DNA of 21,190 bases from Verrucomicrobiota bacterium (GTDB lineage Bacteria; Verrucomicrobiota; Verrucomicrobiia; Limisphaerales; UBA1100), in contig JAPKDK010000021.1 in assembly GCA_028872645.1 (NCBI GenBank), positions 1-21,190 of the forward strand, in the 5' to 3' direction. A model generated the notes under the pieces. That model ran no database searches. It saw only the letters and a list, made by a program, of their open reading frames with translations, and was not told the DNA's origin. The position numbers were made by a program, and so were the translations under genes. Positions 1 to 7,854 of this stretch are shown piece by piece. How positions within the stretch are numbered: the first letter of the stretch is position 1; the number at the start of each line of letters is the position of its first letter.

Positions 1-315
1 CAGAGTTTTCTCTCCCAGTTTCTCCAGGCCCATCTGACCGCGCCAGCGGTTCACATTTCCCAATAAACCACCGCCATCTCCCTGCAACACCGTCATAGTG
101 ACACTGGCAGTCCCGTTGGTATCGGTGATGGTAAAACGGGCTTTTTCCGGCCCGGAGGGTGAAGCAAAACCCCAGCTTGCCGGCGGCGCGGGCTCAGTCG
201 GAATTGTGTAAACTTTGATTTGTTTAGCCTTTTCGCAGCCCAAAAAACCGACGCTGGTCAACAGGCCGAGGCATAAAATTCTGGGGAACGGTATCATTGC
301 ATTGGTGGGACGCAT
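1..315 (-). CDS. Putative lipoprotein of the NVNRWRGQ family, N-terminal part (gene runs off the window)
   Basis: Reading frame open from an ATG at 315 to the window edge, 105 codons seen; the C-terminal end lies outside. A second in-frame ATG at 297 is also possible, and neither has a clear Shine-Dalgarno. The protein starts MRPTNAMIPFPRILCLGLLT and continues into a lipobox ending FLGC, so it should be exported and lipid-anchored at Cys27. After a Pro/Ala-rich stretch (EPAPPASWG) comes a compact domain ending GGGLLGNVNRWRGQMGL. I associate that NVNRWRGQ signature with uncharacterised lipoproteins of Verrucomicrobiota and Planctomycetota; this is recall, not a search. Function is unknown. It lies 24 bases after rho on the same strand, so it may share the rho transcript. 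Confidence 0.7.
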   Translation of the reverse strand, partial: MRPTNAMIPFPRILCLGLLTSVGFLGCEKAKQIKVYTIPTEPAPPASWGFASPSGPEKARFTITDTNGTASVTMTVLQGDGGGLLGNVNRWRGQMGLEKLGEKTL

Positions 316-339
316 CGGCGTGTCAGGTCATTCATTCGC

Positions 340-1758
340 CTACTTGAGGTCGAGAGTCATCAAGAACGCAATATTGTTGGGCGTTTGGCGCAATTTGCCG
401 AGCAACAACTCCATCGCTTCCACGGCGGGCACATCGGTGAGGGCGCGTCGCAGCAGGGCGACTTTGGGGAATTCGTCCGGATGATAAAGCAATTCTTCCT
501 TTCGCGTGCCGCTCATCGCGATGTTAATGGATGGGAAAATGCGACGATCAACCAGCCCGCGGTCGAGGTGCACTTCCATATTGCCGGTGCCTTTGAATTC
601 CTCAAAGATGACCTCATCCATACGGCTGCCCGTGTCCACCAACGCCGTGGCCATGATGGTGAGGGATCCGCCTTCCTCGATGTTTCGCGCGGCACCAAAG
701 AATCGCTTGGGCTTGTGTAGCGCGTTGGCATCCACGCCGCCGGAGAGGATTTTACCACTGTGCGGCTGCACGGTGTTGTAGGCGCGGGCGAGGCGGGTGA
801 TGGAATCGAGCAGGATGATGACGTCCTTTTTGTGCTCCACCATTCGGCGGGCTTTTTCGATCACCATCTCGGCAACTTGCACGTGGCGCTCGGGCGGTTC
901 GTCAAACGTGGAGCTAATGACTTCCGCGCCGATACACGTGCGCTCCATATCGGTGACTTCCTCGGGCCGCTCGTCGATGAGCAAAATAATCAGAAACGCC
1001 TCAGGGTTGTTTTTGAGCAACGAATTGGCGAGCTTTTGCATTAACACGGTTTTTCCAGTGCGCGGCGGGGCGACGATGACGCCGCGGCTGCCTTTGCCGA
1101 TGGGGCACACGATATCCATTACGCGCGTGGAAAGTTCGTCCGGATCGGTTTCGAGCAGGAAACGCTCGTCGGGAAACAACGGCGTGAGGTTGTCGAAATG
1201 CGTTTTGTCTTTAGCAATTTCCGGATCCTCATCGCCCACGGCGTCCACCTTGAGTAACGCGAAAAATTTCTCCTTCTCTTTCGGCGGCCGAATGCGACCT
1301 TGGATTTGGTCGCCGGTTTGCAAATCAAAACGCCGAATCTGCGAAGGCGACACGTACACATCCTCCGGACACGGCAGGTAATTATAATAAGGCGAGCGCA
1401 GGAACCCGAAGCCTTCGGGCAGAATTTCCAGCACTCCCTCGGCGATGAGCACGCCGCGATCCTCGGCGTGTTTGCGCAGGATTTGGGAAATGACCTCGTG
1501 CTTGCGCATCGTGCCAAAGTTTTCCACCTCCATATCCTTGGCCATTATATTCAGCTCGGCGATGTCTTTTTGCTGGAGATCGCCCATCCGAATTTCTTCG
1601 CCATTGGCTTCCTCAAGCGCGGCGAGGTCTTCGCCGTGTTCTTCCACATCGCGAGGCAGTCCATCCGGAACATTGCTGCCCCCGCGCTTGCGAGGGCCGC
1701 GTTTGGAAGGGCGGCGTTGGGGGTTTTTGTTTGCGGATTTATTTGCGGGTCTGGGCAT
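340..1758 (-). CDS. rho: Transcription termination factor Rho
   Basis: Hexameric RNA-dependent ATPase/helicase that ends transcription of untranslated RNA. About 472 residues from the chosen ATG at 1758. In order: a basic low-complexity N-terminal insert (RRPSKRGPRKRGG, about 15-27), a Rho N domain (about 58-100, LQQKDIAELN), a cold-shock-like RNA-binding domain (about 105-175, with GFGFLRS and the run ending VYVSPSQIRRF), then the RecA-like motor. Walker A is APPRTGKT (about 230-237), Walker B is VIILLD (about 313-318), the Q-loop is SGKILSGG and the R-loop is EEFKGTGNME. The frame is open 30 codons further upstream to 1848, but that stretch (MPSSTFPEF...) does not look like Rho. The start at 1758 has no clear Shine-Dalgarno. 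It follows the fusion gene after 102 bases and may also have its own promoter. Family identity is certain; the start is less so. Confidence 0.96.
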   Translation of the reverse strand: MPRPANKSANKNPQRRPSKRGPRKRGGSNVPDGLPRDVEEHGEDLAALEEANGEEIRMGDLQQKDIAELNIMAKDMEVENFGTMRKHEVISQILRKHAEDRGVLIAEGVLEILPEGFGFLRSPYYNYLPCPEDVYVSPSQIRRFDLQTGDQIQGRIRPPKEKEKFFALLKVDAVGDEDPEIAKDKTHFDNLTPLFPDERFLLETDPDELSTRVMDIVCPIGKGSRGVIVAPPRTGKTVLMQKLANSLLKNNPEAFLIILLIDERPEEVTDMERTCIGAEVISSTFDEPPERHVQVAEMVIEKARRMVEHKKDVIILLDSITRLARAYNTVQPHSGKILSGGVDANALHKPKRFFGAARNIEEGGSLTIMATALVDTGSRMDEVIFEEFKGTGNMEVHLDRGLVDRRIFPSINIAMSGTRKEELLYHPDEFPKVALLRRALTDVPAVEAMELLLGKLRQTPNNIAFLMTLDLK

Positions 1759-1860
1759 GTCGTGTGTCGTTGTGTGGGTTAAATTTTTTGCCCCGCGCAA
1801 TGTGCACCCAGCCGTGGCTGGAAATTCGGGGAATGTGGAACTGGGCAATCGCCCGGCAAA

Positions 1861-4005
1861 TCAGTATGGAAGCGGGAAACGCGTGGTCAGTTCCCGGACA
1901 CGCTGGCGGACTTTGCGGGCGGCGTCAACATTTTTTACATCCGCCAAAACCTCGGCAATCATATCCGCAATCGCCTCCATCTCCTCCTCGCGCATCCCGC
2001 GGGTGGTCATCGCCGGCGTGCCCAGCCGCACGCCGCTGGCTTTGAACGGCGATAGCGTCTCAAACGGAATCGTGTTTTTGTTTACCGTAATGCCAGCGGT
2101 GTCGAGCGCTTCCTGACATTCCTTGCCGGTGAGCCCCTTGCTTTGCACGTCCACCAACAGCAGATGATTATCCGTGCCGCCGCTCACCAATCGATAGCCA
2201 TTCCGTTCCATACCATCGGCCAATGCCTTGGCGTTCAAAATAACTTGCTGTTGGTATTCCTTGAACTCCGGCGCAAGGGCCTCTTTCAAACACACTGCCT
2301 TGGCGGCAATCACATGCATCAGCGGCCCGCCTTGGATGCCGGGGAACACATTGCTGTTGAGGGTTTTGGCGTATTTCTCGCGCGCCATAATGAGGCCGCC
2401 GCGCGGGCCGCGCAAAGTCTTGTGGGTAGTGGTGGTGACAAAATCCGCGTGCGGCACGGGGCTGGGATGGCATCCGGCGGCCACAAGCCCGGCGATGTGG
2501 GCGATGTCCGCCAGCAACATCGCGCCGCTCGCCTTGGCAATCTCGCCCATCCGCTGGAAATCGATGAGGCGCGGATAGGCACTCGCGCCCACGGTGATCA
2601 TTTTCGGTTTGTGCTCCATCGCCATTTTGGCGAGTTGATCGTAATCAATCCGCTCGTCCTCCTTGCGCACGCCGTAATGGACGATCTCGAAAAACTTGCC
2701 GGAAAAGTTAGCCGCATTGCCGTGTGTGAGATGGCCGCCGTGGCTGAGGTCCATCGTAAGCATTTTATCGCCCGGCTTGAGCACTGCGAAGTACACGGCC
2801 ATATTCGCGCCACTGCCGGAATGCGGCTGCACGTTTACATATTCCACGCCAAAAACTTTTTTAGCACGCTCGATGGCCAGCTTTTCCACGACGTCCACGT
2901 GTTCACAGCCGCCGTACCACCGTTTGCCGGGATAGCCCTCAGCGTATTTATTCGTGAGCGTGGAGCCCTGCGCTTCCATCACGGCGGGGCTGGTGAAATT
3001 CTCGCTGGCGATCAGCTCGATATTTTCCTGTTGGCGCTGTTTCTCGTGGCGAAGCACCTCGTCCACATCGGGATCCACCACTTCCACACGATGATCGGGC
3101 TCCAGTTTTTCAACGCGCCGCGCGTGGCGGCCGCCATCGAAATCCGTGGCCAGAAACGATTCCAAAATATCTTTGGCCGCTTCCCCACCGGTTTTGTTTG
3201 CGGACAAGCAAAGCACATTCGCATCGTTGTGCTGGCGCGCGAGCACTGCCGTACCCGGCTCGTCAATCAACGCCGCGCGCACACCGGCCACTTTATTGGC
3301 GGCCATGCTCATCCCCACGCCGGATTTGCAAATAAGCACGCCGAGAGCGTGTTGCCCGCTGGCCACGCTGCGAGCCACGGCTTGGGCGAAGTCCGGATAA
3401 TCGCAGGAGTCATCGCTGGCGGGGCCGTAATCCTGCACGGTGATGCCTTGGGTTTCGAGATGCGCGCGCAAGGTTTCCTTGAGTGCAAACCCACCGTGAT
3501 CCGCGCCGATGGCGAGGGTGTTATTTTTTTCTGATGATTGTGTCATTGAAGTTTGGTTCACAAACGGAATGAGCGCTTCGATGCCCTCCTTGATTTGATT
3601 GCGGCAGACTTTGTAAATTGCGAGGTCGCCCCCAATGGGATCGGCGATGTCCTTGCGGTCGGCGGGCAATGCCTCCACAAACTCGCGCAGCAGAAAAATC
3701 CGCTCGCGGGCTTGCGGGAAAAACCGAATGAGATTGTCCACGTGCCCGCTGGCGAGGCCGAAAATATAATCGGATTCAGCAACCATTTCCGGCGTGATCT
3801 GCGCGCTGCGCTGGTCAGTGATATCGATGCCCAATTCCTGCATCGCCGTGACCGAGTGCACGCTGGGCGACGCGCCATCGATCGCGCCCAGGCCCGCCGA
3901 CAGTGCTTCAAACCCGCTTTGCTCTTTATTGAGTTCGCAGAAAAAGCCTTCGGCCATCGGGCTACGGCAGATGTTGCCCGTGCAGACAAAGAGAATTTTT
4001 TTCAT
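1861..4005 (-). CDS. glyA: Three-domain fusion: low-MW protein phosphatase / ribose-5-phosphate isomerase B / serine hydroxymethyltransferase
   Basis: One uninterrupted 714-residue frame encodes three enzymes. Residues 1-153 are a low-molecular-weight phosphatase: CX5R loop CTGNICR (Cys8-Arg14) and general acid Asp122 in ADPIGG. Residues 154 to about 303 are RpiB/LacAB: GADHGG, catalytic Cys226 in LICKSGVGM, and C-terminal GRHARRVEKL. Residues about 304-714 are SHMT (GlyA): IELIASENF, DLSHGGHLTHG and PLP lysine about 529 in TTTTHKTLRGPRGG. SHMT makes glycine and methylene-THF from serine; RpiB interconverts ribose-5-P and ribulose-5-P. A Met at the first junction (3546) could allow internal initiation, but it has no Shine-Dalgarno. 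The RpiB-SHMT joint (EPDHRVEVVDPDVDEVLR) has no Met or stop, so SHMT cannot start alone. Lies 24 bases after purD in the purine run. All three catalytic cores look intact. Domain identities are certain; the fusion is read directly but is unusual. Confidence 0.95.
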   Translation of the reverse strand: MKKILFVCTGNICRSPMAEGFFCELNKEQSGFEALSAGLGAIDGASPSVHSVTAMQELGIDITDQRSAQITPEMVAESDYIFGLASGHVDNLIRFFPQARERIFLLREFVEALPADRKDIADPIGGDLAIYKVCRNQIKEGIEALIPFVNQTSMTQSSEKNNTLAIGADHGGFALKETLRAHLETQGITVQDYGPASDDSCDYPDFAQAVARSVASGQHALGVLICKSGVGMSMAANKVAGVRAALIDEPGTAVLARQHNDANVLCLSANKTGGEAAKDILESFLATDFDGGRHARRVEKLEPDHRVEVVDPDVDEVLRHEKQRQQENIELIASENFTSPAVMEAQGSTLTNKYAEGYPGKRWYGGCEHVDVVEKLAIERAKKVFGVEYVNVQPHSGSGANMAVYFAVLKPGDKMLTMDLSHGGHLTHGNAANFSGKFFEIVHYGVRKEDERIDYDQLAKMAMEHKPKMITVGASAYPRLIDFQRMGEIAKASGAMLLADIAHIAGLVAAGCHPSPVPHADFVTTTTHKTLRGPRGGLIMAREKYAKTLNSNVFPGIQGGPLMHVIAAKAVCLKEALAPEFKEYQQQVILNAKALADGMERNGYRLVSGGTDNHLLLVDVQSKGLTGKECQEALDTAGITVNKNTIPFETLSPFKASGVRLGTPAMTTRGMREEEMEAIADMIAEVLADVKNVDAARKVRQRVRELTTRFPLPY

Positions 4006-4029
4006 TCCCGATTAAGTGGACGCTGCCGG

Positions 4030-5322
4030 CTAATCCTGCAACGCCTTCGCGGCAATATCCCCGCGAACGTGCGCGCCTTCAAACTTTATTTTATCCACAG
4101 CCGCGTAGGCGCGGTCGCGGGCAGCGGCTAATGTGTCGCCCAGCGCCGTAACGCCCAGCACGCGGCCGCCGCTGGTGACGAGGTTTTCGCCTTCGTATTT
4201 TGTGCCGGCGTGGAAGATTTTCACGCCTTCCATCGCATCAACATCCGCGATGCCAGTGATAAGTTTGCCTTTGGCGTAGCTTTCGGGATAACCGCCCGAA
4301 GCCATCACCACGCACACGGCGGCTTGATCGTTCCAGTGTACGTCCATCTCAGCGAGGCGGCGGTCGATGCTCGCTTCAAACAAATCCACGAGGTCCGTTT
4401 CCAATCGCATCAGGTAAACCTGCGTTTCCGGATCGCCCCAACGCGCATTGAACTCCAGTACCTTCGGGCCATCGGCGGTCAACATCAGGCCGGGATACAG
4501 CATGCCGCGAAAATCAATTCCCTCCACCTGACACCCCAACAGCCACGGGTCGATGATGGCCTTCGCGGCTCGCGCCAAATCCTCATCGCTTAAAAACGGC
4601 GCGGGCGAAAAGGTGCCCATGCCGCCGGTGTTGAGGCCGCGATCACCGTCCAGCGCGCGCTTGTGATCCTGCGAAGTGGGAAACAAAATCGTGGTGCGCC
4701 CATCGCACATCACGTGCAGCGAAATTTCAGTGCCTTCAAGAAATTCCTGAATCACCACTTGATTGCCCGCCTCCCCGAATTGTTGATCGACCATCACCGA
4801 GTCAATCGCCGCTTCCGCTTCCTCCAGTGTTTCGCAAATCAAAACCCCCTTGCCGAGTGCCAACCCATCCGCCTTCACCACGCAACGCCCATTCAACTCG
4901 CCCGCGAAAGCCTTGGCGGCGGTGGGAAAGTTGAACGTTCCCGCGCGCGCGGTGGGAATGCTGTGCCGCGCCATAAAATCCTGCGCGAACACTTTTGAGG
5001 ATTCAAACTGTGCCGCCTTCGCGTTGGGCCCCCAAATGCGCAGATTATTTTCCTCAAACAAATCCACAATGCCCGCCGCCAATGGATTATCCGGCCCCAC
5101 CACCGTGAGATCCGGCTGATGCGCCTGCGCGAAATCCAAAAGCGCCTCCAAATCTTCCGCGCTCACTGGCACGCACTCCACCGGCTCTCCGCTCGCGGTG
5201 ACCTCCCCCGCAATGCCGCCATTCCCCGGCGCCACCCACAGCCGTTTCACACGGTTGCTCTGCGCCAACTTCCAAGCCAAAGCGTGCTCCCGCCCGCCGC
5301 CGCCGATGAGGAGAATGTTCAT
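4030..5322 (-). CDS. purD: Phosphoribosylamine-glycine ligase (GARS)
   Basis: Second step of de novo purine synthesis: ATP-dependent joining of glycine to 5-phosphoribosylamine, in the cytoplasm. The 430 residues match the usual family length. The N-terminal domain begins MNILLIGGGGREHALAWKL, the PurD signature. The ATP-grasp core carries VVKADGLALGKGV, EGTEISLHVMCDG and DHKRALDGDRGLNTGGMG, and the C-terminal part has DFRGMLYPGLM, EFNARWGDPETQ and ASGGYPESYAKG. The ATG at 5322 overlaps the purM stop by 4 bases (ATGA), so the two are translationally coupled. The next gene downstream contains serine hydroxymethyltransferase, which produces the glycine that PurD uses. Confidence 0.98.
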   Translation of the reverse strand: MNILLIGGGGREHALAWKLAQSNRVKRLWVAPGNGGIAGEVTASGEPVECVPVSAEDLEALLDFAQAHQPDLTVVGPDNPLAAGIVDLFEENNLRIWGPNAKAAQFESSKVFAQDFMARHSIPTARAGTFNFPTAAKAFAGELNGRCVVKADGLALGKGVLICETLEEAEAAIDSVMVDQQFGEAGNQVVIQEFLEGTEISLHVMCDGRTTILFPTSQDHKRALDGDRGLNTGGMGTFSPAPFLSDEDLARAAKAIIDPWLLGCQVEGIDFRGMLYPGLMLTADGPKVLEFNARWGDPETQVYLMRLETDLVDLFEASIDRRLAEMDVHWNDQAAVCVVMASGGYPESYAKGKLITGIADVDAMEGVKIFHAGTKYEGENLVTSGGRVLGVTALGDTLAAARDRAYAAVDKIKFEGAHVRGDIAAKALQD

Positions 5323-6374
5323 TGTGCCAACTTAACTTTGCCGCGCCCTTTTGTCACGTCGCCGATGATCCACGCGGCGTGGCCTCGGCGGCGAATGCTA
5401 CGGAGGATGCCGTCGGCTTTGGGGCCGCTGACAATGGCGGTCATTCCGATGCCCATATTGAAAACCTGATGCATCTCGGCGGTGGAGACTTTGCCGTGTT
5501 TTTGGATGAGTTCGAAAACCGGCAGCACGGGCCACGTGCCTTGGCGGATGGTAACGCCGCAGTTTTTGGGGAGCACGCGCGGGATGTTGTCGATGAAGCC
5601 GCCGCCGGTGATGTGCGCGAGGCCTTTGATGGCACGGGCGCGGCGGGGTTGGTTGAAACTTTTCAGCAACGCCTGCACGAGCGGGCCGTAGCTTACGTGG
5701 ATTTTCAGCAGCTCATCGCCCACGCTGCAGCCGAGCTCGGGCACGCGCGTGCGGGGCTTGAGTTTCATTTTTCCAAAAAATACTTGGCGCGCGAGCGAGT
5801 AGCCGTTGGTGTGCAGGCCGCTGCTGGCGAGGCCGATCACGGCGTCGCCGGGCTTGATGCCGCGTCCGTCGAGCATTGCGGATTTCTCGACCACACCGAC
5901 GATGGTGCCGCTGACATCGTACTCGCCTTTTTTGTAGAACGTGGACATCTGCGCCGTCTCGCCGCCGATGAGGGCGCAGTTGTTTTCCGCGCAACCGAGC
6001 GCGAAGCCGGCGATAATTTGCTCGAACACATTCGGCTCCAACACACCGGTGCCGAGGTAATCCAGAAAAAATAATGGCTCCGCGCCGAGCACCGCGATGT
6101 CGTCCACGCAATGGTTCACGAGATCCTGCCCGATGGTGTGATGGCGCTTCATCGCGAAGGCGACCTTGAGCTTGGTGCCCACGCCGTCGACGCTGGACAC
6201 GAGCACGGGGTTTTTGTACTTGCCCGGCTTGAGCGCGAAGAGCCCGCCGAAGCCGCCGACCTTGCCGAGCACTTCGGGACGCGATGCGGATTTGAGCAAC
6301 CGCGACAATCCGGCCTTCACTTGATTGCCCAGCGCGAGGTCCACGCCGGCTTGTGCGTATGCGGTCTTAGCCAT
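5319..6374 (-). CDS. purM: Phosphoribosylformylglycinamidine cyclo-ligase (AIR synthetase)
   Basis: Fifth step of purine synthesis: ATP-dependent ring closure of FGAM to AIR. The 351 residues match the family. Signature segments are YAQAGVDLALGNQV at the N-terminus, VSSVDGVGTKLKVAF, NHCVDDIAVLGAEPLFFLDY, GCALIGGETAQM-like GGETAQMSTFYKKGEYDVSG, GLASSGLHTNGYSLAR and AHITGGGFIDNIPRVLP. The gene lies 8 bases after purF and overlaps purD by 4 bases, so it sits in the middle of the operon. PurM and PurL are structurally related ATP-binding enzymes and both are encoded here. The final residues (RGRGKVKLAQ-like KGRGKVKLAQ) are intact and there is no sign of damage. Confidence 0.98.
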   Translation of the reverse strand: MAKTAYAQAGVDLALGNQVKAGLSRLLKSASRPEVLGKVGGFGGLFALKPGKYKNPVLVSSVDGVGTKLKVAFAMKRHHTIGQDLVNHCVDDIAVLGAEPLFFLDYLGTGVLEPNVFEQIIAGFALGCAENNCALIGGETAQMSTFYKKGEYDVSGTIVGVVEKSAMLDGRGIKPGDAVIGLASSGLHTNGYSLARQVFFGKMKLKPRTRVPELGCSVGDELLKIHVSYGPLVQALLKSFNQPRRARAIKGLAHITGGGFIDNIPRVLPKNCGVTIRQGTWPVLPVFELIQKHGKVSTAEMHQVFNMGIGMTAIVSGPKADGILRSIRRRGHAAWIIGDVTKGRGKVKLAQ

Positions 6375-6382
6375 TTACAAAA

Positions 6383-7840
6383 TCACAAAAGTTTGGGCTG
6401 CGTATCTTCCGCCACGAGGCTCTTGGCGCGATCGCGCTGGCGTTCCATGATGTGCTTATCCACGGCGGGATCGTATTTCACTGGATAATTCCCATCGTAA
6501 CACGCCATACAAAACGATTCCTTCGGTTTCCCCGTGGCCCGCACCATGCCTTCTTGCGAAAGATAATTCAGCGAGTCGGCATTGAGATAAGTGCAAATCT
6601 CATTAATGGTATTGTTGGCCGCCATGAGTTTGCTGCGATCAGGAAAATCAATGCCGTACACGCACGGATTTTTGTGCGGTGGACAACTCACAAGCACGTG
6701 CACTTCTTTGGCACCGGCTTCTTTAAGGCTGTTCACGCGCTTTTGGCAAGTGGTGCCGCGCACGATCGAATCATCCACGATGATGACGCGTTTGTCCTTC
6801 ACCAAATCAGTGATGAGATTGAGCTTCACGCGCACATTAAAATCACGAATGAGCTGGCTCGGTTGCAGAAAGCTACGGCCGACGTAGTGGTTGCGGACGA
6901 AGGCCATCTCAAAGGGGATGCCGCTTTCCAGCGCGTAACCCAGCGCGGCGCAGTTGCCGCTGTCGGGAATGGGCACGACGATGTCGGCTTCGATGGGATT
7001 TTCGCGAGCCAACTCGCGTCCCATATCCACGCGCACTTTATAAACATTGCGCCCGTCGAGATTGCTGTCCGGCCGCGAAAAGTAGACGTACTCGAAAATA
7101 CAAAATGATCGCTTCTCCTGTTCGGGGAAGGCTTGGATGCTGCGCAGCCCGTCGTCATTGATAATGACAATCTCGCCCGGCTCTACGTCGCGCACGAACT
7201 TTGCCTCAATCAAATCCAACGCGCAGGTTTCGCTACTGAGCACGTACGCGCCACTTGCGAGCTGGCCGATGCACAGCGGGCGGAAGCCGTGCGGATCGCG
7301 CACGCCGATCATTTCGTTTTCGGTGAGGATGATGAGCGAGTACGCACCCTCAAGTTTGCGGATGGTGCTGACGAGTATGTTCTCGCCGTTGCTGGTGGGC
7401 CGGGCAAGCCAGTGTAAAACGATTTCGCTGTCGACCGTGGTTTGAAAAATGGAGCCGCCCTCTTCAAGTTCCTCGCGCAGGACAGCGGCGTTGGTGAGGT
7501 TGCCGTTGTGGGCGATGGAAATTTGACCGCGCGAACAATCCACCGTGAGCGGCTGCGCGTTGCCGATATTGGAACTGCCGGTGGTGGAATAGCGCGCGTG
7601 GCCAATGGCGGTGTGCCCCACCAAATCGTGCAGCACATTGCCTTTAAAAACCTGAGGCACAAGGCCCATGCCTTTGTGCTCGCGAAACTGCGTGCCGTCG
7701 TAGGAAACGATGCCGGCGCTTTCCTGCCCGCGATGCTGCAGCGCGTACAGCCCGTAGTACGTTAGCTCGGCGGCCTTGGGATGGCCGTGCACGCCGAAAA
7801 CGCCGCAGTAATGTTTGGGGTAATCCTGTTCGTCGTTCAT
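6383..7840 (-). CDS. purF: Amidophosphoribosyltransferase, Fe-S (B. subtilis) type
   Basis: First committed step of purine synthesis: glutamine plus PRPP to phosphoribosylamine. The ATG at 7840 gives 485 residues. The frame is open upstream to 7921, but that extension lies inside the purL coding end. With this start the catalytic cysteine is Cys12 in HYCGVFGV, preceded by an 11-residue propeptide, the same number B. subtilis PurF removes. The N-terminal glutaminase has ALQHRGQESAGI and HARYSTTG; the PRTase domain has RVIIVDDSIVRGTT. Cysteines in SFCIFEYVYF, NPCVYGIDF and FCMACYDGNYP match the four [4Fe-4S] ligands of the Bacillus enzyme, which E. coli PurF lacks. An oxygen-labile cluster and propeptide processing are therefore inferred. 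It lies 14 bases after purL and 8 before purM. Confidence 0.97.
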   Translation of the reverse strand: MNDEQDYPKHYCGVFGVHGHPKAAELTYYGLYALQHRGQESAGIVSYDGTQFREHKGMGLVPQVFKGNVLHDLVGHTAIGHARYSTTGSSNIGNAQPLTVDCSRGQISIAHNGNLTNAAVLREELEEGGSIFQTTVDSEIVLHWLARPTSNGENILVSTIRKLEGAYSLIILTENEMIGVRDPHGFRPLCIGQLASGAYVLSSETCALDLIEAKFVRDVEPGEIVIINDDGLRSIQAFPEQEKRSFCIFEYVYFSRPDSNLDGRNVYKVRVDMGRELARENPIEADIVVPIPDSGNCAALGYALESGIPFEMAFVRNHYVGRSFLQPSQLIRDFNVRVKLNLITDLVKDKRVIIVDDSIVRGTTCQKRVNSLKEAGAKEVHVLVSCPPHKNPCVYGIDFPDRSKLMAANNTINEICTYLNADSLNYLSQEGMVRATGKPKESFCMACYDGNYPVKYDPAVDKHIMERQRDRAKSLVAEDTQPKLL

Positions 7841-7854
7841 CCCGCGTTTATCTG

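Noticed and set aside
1808..1821. CCAGCC-GT-GGCTGG palindrome upstream of rho
   Set aside because: The arms are only 6 bp with a 2-base loop and no T-run. Too weak to call a terminator or operator.
2143..3534. 463-codon open frame on the + strand
   Set aside because: It lies fully antisense to the RpiB-SHMT part of the fusion gene, whose catalytic motifs are intact. The translation is His/Ala-rich and matches nothing, typical of an antisense shadow in G/C-rich DNA.
5322..6074. 250-codon open frame on the + strand
   Set aside because: Antisense to purM; His/Ala/Gly-rich with no motif.
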